Positions 1-9,541 are shown, numbered from the stretch's first letter. The stretch: 64,000 nt of DNA from Gloeomargarita lithophora Alchichica-D10 (GCF_001870225.1 NZ_CP017675.1:2414318-2478317), one strand, 5' to 3'. Notes: generated by a model from the letters alone, not told the origin. Translations and numbers: made by a program.

Positions 1-124
1 ACCCCATTGCAAAACTCATAAATTTCCCTTAAACTGATATTCATCTGGTTTATGTATGCCTTGATTTAAGGTTCAGCATTGACCTGTGGTGCATCTGTTG
101 TTTGTTTTGGTGTGAGGATAAACC

Positions 125-1849
125 ATGTCCAAAAAATTCATGTTCAAGTTGTTGGCCACCGGTTCCCTGGCGATGGGGGTTTCTCTAGCGATGGCTGGGG
201 AAGCACAAGCCCAAATCACCACCCAAAATTCCCGGGAGTCCATCAATCAAGTCCGGGAATACATTCGGGAATTGAAAGAAGATAACGAACTGGGTCAGGT
301 TACTTCCGTTTCCGAATTTGTAGATGTGAAACCGACGGACTGGGCGTTTTTGGCACTGCAGTCTTTGGTAGAACGCTACGGCTGTATCGTCGGTCTGCCC
401 ACGAATCCGCCTACTTACCAAGGGCGTAGAGCCACCACCCGCTATGAATTTGCCGCCGGTTTGAATGCTTGTTTGGATCGGATCAATGAATTGATTGCCG
501 CCTCGGTGGAAAACCTGGTCACGAAAGAAGACCTGAAGTTGCTCCAACGCCTGCAAGAGGAATTTGCGGCGGAATTAGCACTCCTGCGGGGACGGGTGGA
601 CACCCTGGAAGCCCGGACTGCCACCTTGGAAGCGCAACAATTTTCCACCACGACCAAGCTGAGCGGTCAGGTGATTTTGGCGGCGCAGGGGGCATTTGGG
701 GGCAATCAGGCGGTGCCCAAGGGGGTTCCCCAGGGTGCGTTTGGCAATATCCAAGATGCCACCACGTTTGGTTACCGGGTGAATCTGAATTTCAACACCA
801 GCTTCACGGGTAAAGACCTGTTGCTGACCACAATTCAGATGGATGACGTGACTCTCGGTGCGGGTGCCGCCGGGGTGACGGGGACAAATAATTCGGCACT
901 GGGCTATAGCTTCCTTAACCGGGCTGGTGGTGGGGTAGCTGGTCTGTGGTATTTGAGTTATACCTTTCCGGTGTTGGCGGACAAGGGGTCAATTTACATC
1001 ACTGGCTACGGCGGTGGGGTGAATGACTACGTGGATACCCTCAGCCCCTTGAATGATGATGGTCAGGGTGCGCTGTCTGGTTTTGGTCTGCGTAACCCTC
1101 TGTATAACCAAAACTTGGCTTTGGGGGTGGGTGCAGGCTTTAACTACAACTTCCTGGATGACAAATTGAACTTTGCCATCGGTTATTTGGCCAATGGTAA
1201 TGCGGGGGGTGGAGCGTTTGGTACCGTGGGAACTGTAAATCCTGCCGGGACGGAAGGGTTGTTTGGTTCTTCTTTCAACGCTTTTGTGCAATTAACGGGC
1301 TATCCCACGGATAACCTGGGCTTGAGCGTGTTGTATATTCGCAGTGGCAGTGACCCAGATTCCGGTTTGGCAATCAACTATGGTGGGGGTGTTGGTACCG
1401 CTGCCGTAGATGCCGTGAATGTAGGTACTTCTCAGGCGGACAATGTGGGCTTCCAATTCAAGTGGCAACCCCTGAAGAACTTCATTTTGGGCGGCTGGTT
1501 TGGGGCGACCTGGTTTGCTGGCGTGAGTGCGGCTAACGCCGGTACTTCAGGTACGGCGTTGAACTACGCCCTGGTGTTTGCCTTCCCAGATGTAGGCACC
1601 AAGGGGAGTCAAGCGCAGATCGTGGTGGGTGCGCCCCCCTACCTGACAAATAGTACTGGATTGGTAGCAAATGGCTTGACGGCGGCGGCGGCGGATGATG
1701 TCCCTATCTTGGTGGAAGGTTCCTACCGCTTCAAGTTCACTGAATACCTTTCTATTACTCCGGGTATTATTGCCATCTTCAGTCCTGAAGGGAATAGTGC
1801 CAACAGTACCGTGCTGGTGGGTGTGATTCGTTCCACCTTCAGCTTCTAA
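125..1849 (+). CDS. SLH-domain OprB-type outer-membrane porin
   Basis: Outer-membrane porin of the cyanobacterial SLH/OprB (SomA-like) family, which lets small solutes and ions cross the outer membrane. A signal peptide ends near residue 30 (AQAQ). An SLH domain at about 58-120 should bind cell-wall polymer, a coiled coil follows at about 135-175, and a Gly/aromatic-rich beta-barrel fills the rest and ends in Phe, as outer-membrane barrels do. The 574-residue length is normal for the family. A GAGG ribosome site lies just before the ATG. It is a single-gene unit closed by an intrinsic terminator. The substrate cannot be read from the sequence; some family members are annotated as iron-uptake porins. 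Confidence 0.93.
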   Translation: MSKKFMFKLLATGSLAMGVSLAMAGEAQAQITTQNSRESINQVREYIRELKEDNELGQVTSVSEFVDVKPTDWAFLALQSLVERYGCIVGLPTNPPTYQGRRATTRYEFAAGLNACLDRINELIAASVENLVTKEDLKLLQRLQEEFAAELALLRGRVDTLEARTATLEAQQFSTTTKLSGQVILAAQGAFGGNQAVPKGVPQGAFGNIQDATTFGYRVNLNFNTSFTGKDLLLTTIQMDDVTLGAGAAGVTGTNNSALGYSFLNRAGGGVAGLWYLSYTFPVLADKGSIYITGYGGGVNDYVDTLSPLNDDGQGALSGFGLRNPLYNQNLALGVGAGFNYNFLDDKLNFAIGYLANGNAGGGAFGTVGTVNPAGTEGLFGSSFNAFVQLTGYPTDNLGLSVLYIRSGSDPDSGLAINYGGGVGTAAVDAVNVGTSQADNVGFQFKWQPLKNFILGGWFGATWFAGVSAANAGTSGTALNYALVFAFPDVGTKGSQAQIVVGAPPYLTNSTGLVANGLTAAAADDVPILVEGSYRFKFTEYLSITPGIIAIFSPEGNSANSTVLVGVIRSTFSF

Positions 1850-1885
1850 TTTTTCAACCTGAACTCAACATTAATTTGCAGTTTG

Positions 1886-1909
1886 CCCCTCCAATCAGAG
1901 GGGTTTTTT
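1886..1909 (+). terminator. intrinsic terminator of the porin gene
   Basis: A 6-bp GC-rich stem (CCCCTC/GAGGGG) with a 6-nt loop is followed directly by six T residues, 37 bp after the porin stop codon. Confidence 0.85.
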
Positions 1910-1919
1910 ATTGCCTTTT

Positions 1920-2567
1920 TTATTGCGCTTGAATTTGACCCATAAACCAGGCAGTGACGGCGGCTTGATTTGCCGTGCGACTCCGTTGCAAAGCCTGTTC
2001 CAGTAAATTTAATGCCAATCCGGGTAAAACCTGAGAAGTGCGAATACGGCGACTGGTGCCATCCGGGCTAATGGAAAAACCAAAAATGTGCTGGGTTTCC
2101 ACCGCCACAATCCAATACTCAGCAATGCCCAAATCCTCATACTGTAAGCGTTTGGCTCCCAAATCATCCGCCAGGGACGTATCGCTAATTTCAATCACCA
2201 AATCCGGCAGGGGATAGCTATCCAAATCCACCACCCGCGTCCCCCAGGGGATACTATTAGCCTGGTCACCCACATAAACCGAAATATCCGGTTGGAGTTC
2301 ATTGCGCCCCGGTTGCCGATAGGAACAGGCATCTTTGACCGTAGCTAATATTTGTCTCTGCCCTACCCAAAAGGTGAGCATAAATAAAATCAGCGCATGG
2401 TCTTGAGAATGGTCAGAGCCGGTGGACATGGGTTCTAGGCGTAAATGTCCTTGGTAATAATAACCCTTGAGTTTGCTATTTTTGGGGTCATCGGCAATTT
2501 GTACAAACTCGCTCCAATCGGCTTTTTGCCAAGTGTTTAAGGGAGTTTGGGTGAGGCTGGTCGTCAT
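1920..2567 (-). CDS. Uma2-family (DUF820) putative endonuclease, copy 1
   Basis: Uma2/DUF820 protein, a family with a PD-(D/E)XK nuclease-like fold that is greatly expanded in cyanobacteria and has no settled role. The family pattern is visible: PDISVYVGD, then LPDLVIEISD, then a conserved Lys/Tyr helix and the EYWIVAVE strand. The 215-residue length is typical. The neighbouring gene is a close tandem copy and the C-terminal halves are nearly identical. The N-terminal region around residues 55-85 differs, which suggests divergence or conversion limited to the shared half. No other nuclease or methylase gene is adjacent. Confidence 0.85.
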   Translation of the reverse strand: MTTSLTQTPLNTWQKADWSEFVQIADDPKNSKLKGYYYQGHLRLEPMSTGSDHSQDHALILFMLTFWVGQRQILATVKDACSYRQPGRNELQPDISVYVGDQANSIPWGTRVVDLDSYPLPDLVIEISDTSLADDLGAKRLQYEDLGIAEYWIVAVETQHIFGFSISPDGTSRRIRTSQVLPGLALNLLEQALQRSRTANQAAVTAWFMGQIQAQ

Positions 2568-2600
2568 GGAATTTTAGGGGTGATTAAATTAAAAATTCAA

Positions 2601-3245
2601 TCAGGTTTTCACCTGTTCCATAAACCAAGCGGTAACGGCGGCTTGATTTTCCGTGCGACTCCGTTGCAAAGCCTGTTCGAGTAAATTTAATGCGAGTCCG
2701 GGTAAAACTTGCGAAGTGCGAATACGGCGACTGGTGCGATCCGGGCTAATCGAAAAACCAAAAATTTGCTGGTTTTCCACCGCCACAATCCAATACTCAG
2801 CAATGCCCAAATCCTCGTATTGCAAGCGTTTGGCTCCCAAATCATCCGCCAGGGACGTATCGCTAATTTCAATGACCAAATCCGGCAGGGGATAGGTATC
2901 CAAATCCACCACCCGCGTCCCCCAGGGAATCCCATTAGCCTGGTCACCCACATAAACCGAAATATCCGGTTGGAGTTCATTGCGCCCCCGTTGCCGATAG
3001 GAACAGGCATCATGGCCATTCATTGCCATACCCCGCAGGGCGGCAAACAAACCGACTAAAATGCTGATGGTCATGTGGTCTTTAGCATGGTCAGAGCCGG
3101 TGGACATGGGTTCTAGGCGTAAATGTCCTTGGTAATAATAACCCTTGATTTTGCTATTTTTAGGGTCATCGGCAATACGCTCAAACGCATCCCAATCAGC
3201 TTTTTGCCAAGTGTTTAAGGGGGTTTGTATCGCACTGGTGGTCAT
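2601..3245 (-). CDS. Uma2-family (DUF820) putative endonuclease, copy 2
   Basis: Tandem paralogue of the preceding Uma2 gene, with the same PDISVYVGD, VIEISD and EYWIVAVE motifs. I chose the ATG at 3245 (protein begins MTTSAIQTPL) because it aligns with the start of copy 1 (MTTSLTQTPL); an ATG at 3257 would add four residues. The two genes are 33 bp apart and could be co-transcribed. Function is unknown beyond the nuclease-like fold. Confidence 0.84.
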   Translation of the reverse strand: MTTSAIQTPLNTWQKADWDAFERIADDPKNSKIKGYYYQGHLRLEPMSTGSDHAKDHMTISILVGLFAALRGMAMNGHDACSYRQRGRNELQPDISVYVGDQANGIPWGTRVVDLDTYPLPDLVIEISDTSLADDLGAKRLQYEDLGIAEYWIVAVENQQIFGFSISPDRTSRRIRTSQVLPGLALNLLEQALQRSRTENQAAVTAWFMEQVKT

Positions 3246-3272
3246 CGCCAATTCCAACGCAAGGAAACACCA

Positions 3273-3644
3273 TTACATAAACAAATTATCCAGGGACAAG
3301 GCGGCACTATTGCCCCGTTCCAACTCCACCAGCAGGCGGTTTAACTGCGCCCAGATTAACAGAGTGATCGCAACGGTCAACCCCACCGCCACCCCCAGCG
3401 ACCACTGCCAGGGAAACCCAAAGATATTCACCCCGGCGGCCAAAAAACTGGTCATCCCCCCGGCAATCCCCACAATTGGCAGTTGTAACTGTCGCCGCAA
3501 ATCCGCCAACGTGCGGGTGGAATGCTGGACTTGCCAGGACTGCACCGACTGCTTGAGTAGGGCATTAAAGGCACTGCCCGCCGTGAGAGCCGCCATCAGA
3601 CCCATGACCAACAGTAAATAGGGAGGATTGTAATAAAAATACAC
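3273..3644 (-). CDS. small membrane protein of unknown function
   Basis: A 123-residue protein with a hydrophobic segment near residues 8-28, a polar stretch (QSWQVQHSTRTLADLRRQL) and two hydrophobic segments near 53-75 and 80-102. It ends in a short polar tail. I do not recognise the family. It lies 19 bp downstream of the LpxB-like gene on the same strand and may be the last gene of that run. Confidence 0.6.
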   Translation of the reverse strand: MYFYYNPPYLLLVMGLMAALTAGSAFNALLKQSVQSWQVQHSTRTLADLRRQLQLPIVGIAGGMTSFLAAGVNIFGFPWQWSLGVAVGLTVAITLLIWAQLNRLLVELERGNSAALSLDNLFM

Positions 3645-3663
3645 AGTGAACCTGTAAATGCCG

Positions 3664-4908
3664 TTAGCCTATTCTACCATTGGCCAGCAGTTCCCCCACC
3701 ATCGCCGCCACCTCCCGGTCAGCCCCCACCGCCCCCCGCACCTGCAAGAGTTCCCGGCGCACCTGGGCTAGGGTTTCCGGCTGGGTCAACCATTGGTCAA
3801 GCAGTTCCCCCACCACCTCAGGGGGAATCGCCCCGATCAACTCCGGGACAATCTGCCGCCCCGCCCAGATATTCGGCCAGGCCAGTAGTCCCAGCCGCCG
3901 CCGCATCCACCACCCATAGGCCGTGGCAAAACCCCACCCCAGCCCCGGCAAATTCGCCAACACCCCCGGAATCCCATCCCACGCCCGCGCCACCTCCCCC
4001 ACGGTCTGATGGGTCAACACCAAAACCAGCATCGGCACCCCCAAGGCACACAATTCCGCCGTATTGGCTCCCACGGTGGTAATACAGACACAACATTCCC
4101 GCAAAACACTATAGGCCGGAAACGCTTGCACCAAGCGCACCCGCAGGCCGTTTTTTAAGACAAAGTAATTATATTGACCGACTTGTTCTAGGGTGGCTGA
4201 TTCCCAACCCAAGCGGGTAATGATCGGATTGTCCTGGGGGTCAGCATAGCGAGCCAAGGCCGCCAGGGTCAGGGTAGGAGCCACGGGCAGGATAAACTCC
4301 ACGTCCGGGTGCCGTTGCGCCAACCCCGCCGCCACCGTCAAACAAAAGGGCACCCCCTGGGTAAGTTTATTGGGTTTGGAACCGGGTAATAAGCCAATTT
4401 GCCTGCGGGGTGGGGTGATAACCGCTTCTGCCGCCGCCGCCACCATCAAATCCCCCACCACCCGTGCCCGTGGCTGGTAACGGGGGGGGATTTGGCTGAG
4501 TAGATGCTTTTTGGCCAACGCCAGCGCCGTAAACCAATCGGGCCAGCGCACCTGCACCTCCGCATAGGCCAGGGTTGCATAACCCAGCCGCCCGCCGCAC
4601 ACCAGGGTATAAAAGGGGTCGCCTCCCAAAAACAGCGCCACCCCCTGGGGCAACCAATCCCAACCCGCCGCCGTGCGCCCCCAGAGCAGAAACGGCCAAA
4701 AATCCTCTGCCGCCTGCACCCGTGCTACCCCCGCTATCTGTTGGAGGATTTGCGTCTCTTCCCCAGTGCTGTGGGGACAGGGGGACAAGACCACCGAAAT
4801 CCGTAGGTTTTCCCCCCAGGTGGCGTGCAACTGCGCTACCACCGGGCGTACCCAGGTGGACACCTCCCCAGGGCCGTTGGTCAAAATCAGTACATCCGCC
4901 TGCGGCAT
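3664..4908 (-). CDS. lipid-A-disaccharide synthase-related protein (TIGR03492 type)
   Basis: A 414-residue protein starting with LILTNGPGEVSTWVRPV. That N-terminus and the C-terminal TVGANTAELCALGVPM segment resemble the GT-B glycosyltransferase fold of LpxB. It belongs to a mainly cyanobacterial family of LpxB-like proteins of unknown substrate and is not the canonical LpxB. The start ATG follows the DUF3067 stop codon with no gap, so translation is probably coupled. It is near the end of a minus-strand run with Cax, CysQ-like and DUF3067 genes. A role in envelope glycoconjugates is only inferred. Confidence 0.78.
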   Translation of the reverse strand: MPQADVLILTNGPGEVSTWVRPVVAQLHATWGENLRISVVLSPCPHSTGEETQILQQIAGVARVQAAEDFWPFLLWGRTAAGWDWLPQGVALFLGGDPFYTLVCGGRLGYATLAYAEVQVRWPDWFTALALAKKHLLSQIPPRYQPRARVVGDLMVAAAAEAVITPPRRQIGLLPGSKPNKLTQGVPFCLTVAAGLAQRHPDVEFILPVAPTLTLAALARYADPQDNPIITRLGWESATLEQVGQYNYFVLKNGLRVRLVQAFPAYSVLRECCVCITTVGANTAELCALGVPMLVLVLTHQTVGEVARAWDGIPGVLANLPGLGWGFATAYGWWMRRRLGLLAWPNIWAGRQIVPELIGAIPPEVVGELLDQWLTQPETLAQVRRELLQVRGAVGADREVAAMVGELLANGRIG

Positions 4909-5229
4909 TTACCCCGGTTCCCCCAACCATTCCCCCGCCCGTTGCCCCAAACTCAGCGGTAAACTCACCGCCCGTCCCAACCGAGGCCGTTCGCGGGTTT
5001 GCTCCAGCCAATGCCACACCTGCTCCACCACCTGCCATTCGTGCAGGTACAGCAACACCTCGTGCAAATGCGCCAGATATTCCTCCTCATTCAAGGGGAA
5101 AGACACCTGCTCCAGATACCGCCACATCACCTGAAAATACAAGCGATTGCGGAGTTGCCGCAGTTGTACATCGTAGGCATAGCCCCACTTGCTTTGCAAT
5201 AACTGCCGCAAGTCCTGCGCCGTTTTCAT
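4909..5229 (-). CDS. DUF3067 family protein
   Basis: A small soluble protein of about 106 residues matching DUF3067, found in cyanobacteria and plastid-bearing eukaryotes, with no known function. It begins MKTAQDLRQLLQSKWGYAYD and is rich in aromatic and charged helix-forming residues (YEQ/WRYLEQ-type segments). I chose the ATG at 5229; an upstream ATG at 5244 would add five residues. The stop codon abuts the start of the LpxB-like gene, and the CysQ-like gene lies 25 bp upstream, so the genes look like one operon. Confidence 0.75.
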   Translation of the reverse strand: MKTAQDLRQLLQSKWGYAYDVQLRQLRNRLYFQVMWRYLEQVSFPLNEEEYLAHLHEVLLYLHEWQVVEQVWHWLEQTRERPRLGRAVSLPLSLGQRAGEWLGEPG

Positions 5230-5254
5230 CCCCAACCCTCGCAATGCTCTTCCT

Positions 5255-6031
5255 CTATCCTAATGCGGTGCCGATGATCTGCCGCATGATCGCCTCTGCC
5301 GCCGGAGTGGTCGCCAGAATGCTGGGCAATAAGGGGGGCATTTGATTAAATTCCAATGCTTGCCCCGCCGCCGTAATCACTACCCCCCCCGCCGCCAAAA
5401 CCAAGGCCACGCCCCCTGCCACATCCCATTCATGCTTCGGGCTTAGGCTAAAGGTGGCATCCGCCCGCCCCGCCGCCACCTGAGCCAACTTGTAGGCAAT
5501 CGAACCCACCACCCGGATGGTCATCTGCCCCTCAAACCGCTGCCACGTCCCCCGGCGCACCTCGGAGCGACTCGCCAACACCACCGGCATTGCCCCCAAA
5601 GGATGCCCCGCCCCCACCGGCAGGCCGTTACAGGTCACCCCCGCCCCGATCTGTCCCAGAAATAGCTCCTCCTGCGCCGGGTTGTACACCCCACCCAAGC
5701 AGGGCTGACCATCCACCACCAAGGCCACCGAGAGCGCATATTCGGGAATCCCCTGCACCAACTCCCGGGTGCCATCAATCGGGTCCACCACCCACACCCG
5801 CTGCTGCCCCAACCGTTGCGGCTGATCTTGAGTTTCCTCCGAGAGCCAGCCATCGGTGGGAAACGCCCCCAGCAACGCCGCTTGCAGTACCCGATTGGCC
5901 GCTAAATCCGCCTCAGTCAACGGGTCATCCCCGGTTTTATAGGTGGTTTTTAGCCCCGTTTCCACCACCTGACATACCGCCGCCCCCGCCTGCCGGAGGG
6001 CACTTTCTAAAACCGCCAGTTCCCTAACCAT
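5255..6031 (-). CDS. inositol-monophosphatase family phosphatase, CysQ-like
   Basis: Mg2+-dependent phosphatase of the IMPase/FBPase fold, most like 3'(2'),5'-bisphosphate nucleotidase (CysQ), which recycles PAP formed in sulfate assimilation. Metal-binding motifs are in order: GDDPLTEAD near residue 34, WLSEE, WVVDPIDGT near 80 and EWDVAGG near 203. The 258-residue length fits. The start ATG overlaps the end of the Cax gene by 8 bp, indicating coupling. Inositol phosphate or fructose bisphosphate could be the true substrate, since the family is hard to separate by sequence. Confidence 0.85.
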   Translation of the reverse strand: MVRELAVLESALRQAGAAVCQVVETGLKTTYKTGDDPLTEADLAANRVLQAALLGAFPTDGWLSEETQDQPQRLGQQRVWVVDPIDGTRELVQGIPEYALSVALVVDGQPCLGGVYNPAQEELFLGQIGAGVTCNGLPVGAGHPLGAMPVVLASRSEVRRGTWQRFEGQMTIRVVGSIAYKLAQVAAGRADATFSLSPKHEWDVAGGVALVLAAGGVVITAAGQALEFNQMPPLLPSILATTPAAEAIMRQIIGTALG

Positions 6032-7124
6032 GAAAGTAAAAAGCCGTACCTAAAACCGCATAGGTAACCAACAACAAAAGCCCTTCCAACCAATTCATCT
6101 GACCATCATGCACAATGGAATTGGTAATCAGAATTGTCATCGCTACAGTTAATACTTCAAATATATTAAATTGCAAATCCATTTGTTTCGGGAAAAAAGA
6201 ACTGGCCAGCACCAGCAGGGGAGCGACAAACATGGTGATTTGCACCGTGGAACCAATCGCCACATTAAAGGCCAAATCCATCTTGTTTTTCCAAGCAAAC
6301 GTCACACAGGCAATGTATTCCACCACCCCGGCGAACAGGGGGATTAAAATCACACCGCTAAACAATTCACTTAACCCCAAATCCTTAGTGGCTGTTTCCA
6401 AACTGGCCACCAAAATTTCCGACACAAATACCATCCCCACCGTCGCCACCAACAAAATCCCCACCTGCAAAGGGATGTTAATATTATGATGCACCTCCTC
6501 CCCATGAATGGCCGTTGCCCCATGCACCGTACCATTGGCTTCAGCGGCCATCAATTCCGATGTGGCCTGGGAACGTTTAATAGAGAACAAGATACTCATG
6601 GCATAAAAACCCAACAATAAAACCGAAGTCACCACCGAAAACCCCTGGATCGAACCGGCTTCCAAATTGGGGGAAGTTGCCACAATTAAGGTGGGGGTCA
6701 ACAACACCGTCACCGCCAACAACAAAGAGGAAGAATTCATCCGGGCGGTACCGGATTCAAAAGTCAATTCTGGCACCCGTATCCCCCCCAGCAATGCCCC
6801 CAACCCCAAGGCCAGCAGCAAATTAGCAATAATCGAACCGCTAATACTGGCTTCGACAATATCCACCAAACCCGAACGCAAAGCCACAATCGCAATAATC
6901 AATTCCGTTGCATTGCCAAAAGTGGCATTCAGCAAGCCCCCAATGGTCGGCCCTGTCACCACCGCAATTTCCTCCGTACTGTTGGCAATCCAGGCCGCCA
7001 AGGGCACAATCGCCAACCCGGAAATCGCAAACACCACCAGCGGGGACACTGGCAAAGTTTCCACCCAAAAGGCAATCGGCACAAATAGGAGTAAACCCAG
7101 GAAAATCTTGGTTTTTAACGACAT
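6024..7124 (-). CDS. Ca2+/H+ antiporter, CAX family
   Basis: Integral membrane exchanger of the CaCA/CAX family that moves Ca2+ out against H+. About eleven hydrophobic segments form two homologous halves, with an acidic/His linker (HGEEVHHN) between them. The first alpha-repeat motif is canonical (GNATELI). The second reads GVVEYIACV where the usual CAX motif is GN(A/I)AEH, so the conserved Asn and His are missing; the following KNKMDLA and GSTVQI segments are normal. Length 366 is typical. It heads a minus-strand operon and is divergent from the MinD-like gene. Confidence 0.88.
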   Translation of the reverse strand: MSLKTKIFLGLLLFVPIAFWVETLPVSPLVVFAISGLAIVPLAAWIANSTEEIAVVTGPTIGGLLNATFGNATELIIAIVALRSGLVDIVEASISGSIIANLLLALGLGALLGGIRVPELTFESGTARMNSSSLLLAVTVLLTPTLIVATSPNLEAGSIQGFSVVTSVLLLGFYAMSILFSIKRSQATSELMAAEANGTVHGATAIHGEEVHHNINIPLQVGILLVATVGMVFVSEILVASLETATKDLGLSELFSGVILIPLFAGVVEYIACVTFAWKNKMDLAFNVAIGSTVQITMFVAPLLVLASSFFPKQMDLQFNIFEVLTVAMTILITNSIVHDGQMNWLEGLLLLVTYAVLGTAFYFHG

Positions 7125-7226
7125 AAATCCTCCCCACAGGACAAGCGGATGGAGCCGGTAACGCTTTTAATATACCCGACCCAGACCTGATAAGATCAGC
7201 CAAGCAGGAGGCCGAGGCGCAAAGCG

Positions 7227-7985
7227 ATGTCCCAAATCATCTCTGTCCATTCCTTCCGGGGCGGTACCGGTAAATCCAATCTCACCGCCAACCTTTCCGT
7301 CACCATTGCCAAGGCCGGTAAGCGGGTGGGCATCGTGGATACGGATATTCAATCCCCCGGCATCCATGCCATTTTTGGCCTGGACGAAGACGATATGCGC
7401 CTGTCTTTGAATGATTACCTGTGGGGTCGCTGTCGGATCGAGGAAGCCGCCGTGGATGTAACCCGTGTCCTGCCTGCCGATACCGGCCAAATTTTTTTGA
7501 TTCCCTCCAGTTTGCGCGCCGGAGAAATCGCCCGCGTCCTGAGGGAAGGCTTTGATATGAACCTGCTGAGCGAAGGGTTTGATGAACTCGTGGAAACCCT
7601 GAAACTAGATTACTTATTCATTGACACCCACCCCGGCTTGAATGAGGAGACATTGCTCTCCATTGCCATTTCCGATTGCCTGCTGTTGCTCCTGCGCCCC
7701 GACCGTCAGGATTATCAGGGCACCGCCGTCACCGTTGAAGTCGCCCGCAAACTCGACATTCCCCAACTGCTGTTGTTGGTCAATAAAATGCCCAGAGCCT
7801 TTGAACCGGAGGTCATCCGGCAACAGGTAGAGCAAAGTTATCAGGCGACCGTCGCCGGAATTTTCTTTGAAAATGAGGAAATGTTGCAACTCGCCAGTAG
7901 CGATGTCTTCTGTCTGCGCTACCCCGACCACCCCTTCACCCAGGAAGTCCAAAAGGTCGTCAGCCAAATTGGTTTGGCAATGTAA
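7227..7985 (+). CDS. MinD/ParA-family P-loop ATPase
   Basis: Cytoplasmic P-loop ATPase of the deviant Walker A class (SIMIBI). The Walker A is RGGTGKSN at residues 11-18, with Arg where KGGTGKT is usual. Switch regions follow as VDTDIQSPG near 38 and DYLFIDTHPG near 127. No partner such as MinE, MinC or ParB is next to it. The C-terminus lacks an obvious amphipathic membrane-targeting helix like that of MinD. Roles in positioning, exopolysaccharide control or regulation are all possible. AGGAGG lies 15 bp before the ATG. Confidence 0.82.
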   Translation: MSQIISVHSFRGGTGKSNLTANLSVTIAKAGKRVGIVDTDIQSPGIHAIFGLDEDDMRLSLNDYLWGRCRIEEAAVDVTRVLPADTGQIFLIPSSLRAGEIARVLREGFDMNLLSEGFDELVETLKLDYLFIDTHPGLNEETLLSIAISDCLLLLLRPDRQDYQGTAVTVEVARKLDIPQLLLLVNKMPRAFEPEVIRQQVEQSYQATVAGIFFENEEMLQLASSDVFCLRYPDHPFTQEVQKVVSQIGLAM

Positions 7986-8196
7986 AGATATATGACAGTT
8001 GGGCAGGGGTTTTTCAGTGATTTTGCGGTCACGGCGCAAAAAAAAGGCCAAAATGAAATTGGTTTTCCTGTTACCAGGATTACAATAAAAGTGCCTTGCG
8101 GGGGAACGATGGGGTTACATCCCTGTCATTCTGTGCATCCCCTGCTAATATAGGCGGTTGTCCCCCTTCATTTTAGACCAAGGAGTACCCGTTAAG

Positions 8197-9321
8197 ATGA
8201 CCCAGGTGCGTAATGTCCTCCCAACCCTTGCTGACCCGTCTCTCGATGACTTAGGCGATGCCCCTGGGGATGACCTGAGCGACCTGGAACTCCTAGACGA
8301 GTTGGATGACTCGGACGAGGAGAGTGTGACCCCCGCCCGCTCCGGGGGGAAACGGGTGGGGGCGAAGAAAAATCCCTACACGGAAGACTCGATTCGCCTG
8401 TATCTGCAAGAAATTGGCCGGATTCGTCTGTTGCGGGCGGATGAGGAGATCGAACTGGCGCGGCAAATTGCCAGTCTGCTTGAATTTGAACGGCAACGGG
8501 AGGACTGGATTCACCAGCATGGCTATCTCCCCAGCGAGGCGGATTGGGCGGCGGTGGTGGGTTTGCCCTTGGGGGATTTTCAGCGGCAGTTGCGCCAGGG
8601 CTATCGGGCGAAGGAAAAGATGGTGCAGTCCAATCTACGGTTGGTGGTTTCGATTGCCAAAAAGTATATGAACCGGGGGCTATCCTTCCAGGATTTGATC
8701 CAGGAGGGCAGTTTGGGTTTGATCCGCGCCGCCGAAAAATTTGACCACGAAAAGGGTTACAAATTTTCCACCTATGCGACCTGGTGGATTCGCCAGGCCA
8801 TCACCAGAGCGATTGCCGACCAGTCCCGCACCATCCGTCTGCCGGTGCATCTCTACGAGACGATTTCTCGCATCAAAAAAACCACCAAAATTCTTTCCCA
8901 GGAAATGGGTCGCAAACCCACGGAAGAAGAAATTGCCACCCGCATGGAAATTACCATTGAAAAACTCCGGTTTATTGCCAAATCTGCCCAACTCCCTATT
9001 TCGTTAGAAACCCCCATCGGTAAGGAAGAGGATTCCCGGTTGGGGGATTTTATTGAAGCGGATGGGGAAACCCCCGAAGACCAAGTGGCCAAGCATCTCC
9101 TGCGGGAGGATTTAGAAAATGTTTTGAATACTTTGAGTGCCCGGGAGCGGGATGTATTGCGTTTGCGCTATGGCTTAGACGATGGCCGCATGAAAACGTT
9201 AGAAGAAATCGGCCAAACGTTCAATGTCACTCGCGAACGCATCCGGCAAATTGAGGCCAAAGCCCTCCGGAAACTGCGCCACCCCAACCGCAATAGCATT
9301 CTCAAAGAGTACATCCGCTAG
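8197..9321 (+). CDS. rpoD: principal RNA polymerase sigma factor (group 1)
   Basis: Sigma-70 protein, probably the housekeeping SigA/RpoD. After an acidic N-terminus come region 1.2 ([16 protein letters not shown]), region 2 ([20 protein letters not shown], then the RpoD-box tryptophans [14 protein letters not shown]), region 3 and region 4 ([18 protein letters not shown]). I set the start at the ATG at 8197, preceded by AAGGAG 11 bp upstream; a TTG at 8158 is less likely. The 374-residue length fits cyanobacterial SigA. Group 2 factors are close relatives, so the group assignment rests on the acidic N-terminus and overall match. Confidence 0.9.
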   Translation: MTQVRNVLPTLADPSLDDLGDAPGDDLSDLELLDELDDSDEESVTPARSGGKRVGAKKNPYTEDSIRLYLQEIGRIRLLRADEEIELARQIASLLEFERQREDWIHQHGYLPSEADWAAVVGLPLGDFQRQLRQGYRAKEKMVQSNLRLVVSIAKKYMNRGLSFQDLIQEGSLGLIRAAEKFDHEKGYKFSTYATWWIRQAITRAIADQSRTIRLPVHLYETISRIKKTTKILSQEMGRKPTEEEIATRMEITIEKLRFIAKSAQLPISLETPIGKEEDSRLGDFIEADGETPEDQVAKHLLREDLENVLNTLSARERDVLRLRYGLDDGRMKTLEEIGQTFNVTRERIRQIEAKALRKLRHPNRNSILKEYIR

Positions 9322-9329
9322 TAAGGTTA

Positions 9330-9385
9330 GGACACTTCTAAAAGGAGGTCACAGGGGGCGTACTCCTCGTGCCAGAAGCACCTGC
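9330..9385. repeat. copy of the short interspersed repeat (GGACAC end type), partial
   Basis: Begins GGACACTTCTAAAA and continues into the core shared by other copies in this window (GGTCACAGGGGG, then a C-rich stretch). The matching left end is at 35974. The right end is not recognisable. It lies just after the sigma-factor gene, at the left edge of the AT-rich island. Confidence 0.5.
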
Positions 9386-9541
9386 GGTGTATGATTCTCC
9401 ATAATATCGGTTCGCCAATCGGGTAGGATTGCTGTAGTTGATATAATATGTACACAACAAATACATTTTTCCTGAACCTTGCGTTTTTCAAGAATTTGGT
9501 ATTTTCTATGGAAAAGTTTTTCAACAACCCAAAGTGAAAAT

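Noticed and set aside
4367..5038. Long Gly-rich minus-strand and Pro-rich plus-strand ORFs within the LpxB-like gene
   Set aside because: Low-complexity shadows of GC-rich codons in alternative frames of real genes.
6024..7124. Calcyanin or another biomineralisation gene near the Ca2+/H+ antiporter
   Set aside because: No protein with glycine-zipper repeats is encoded near it; neighbours are CysQ-like and MinD-like.
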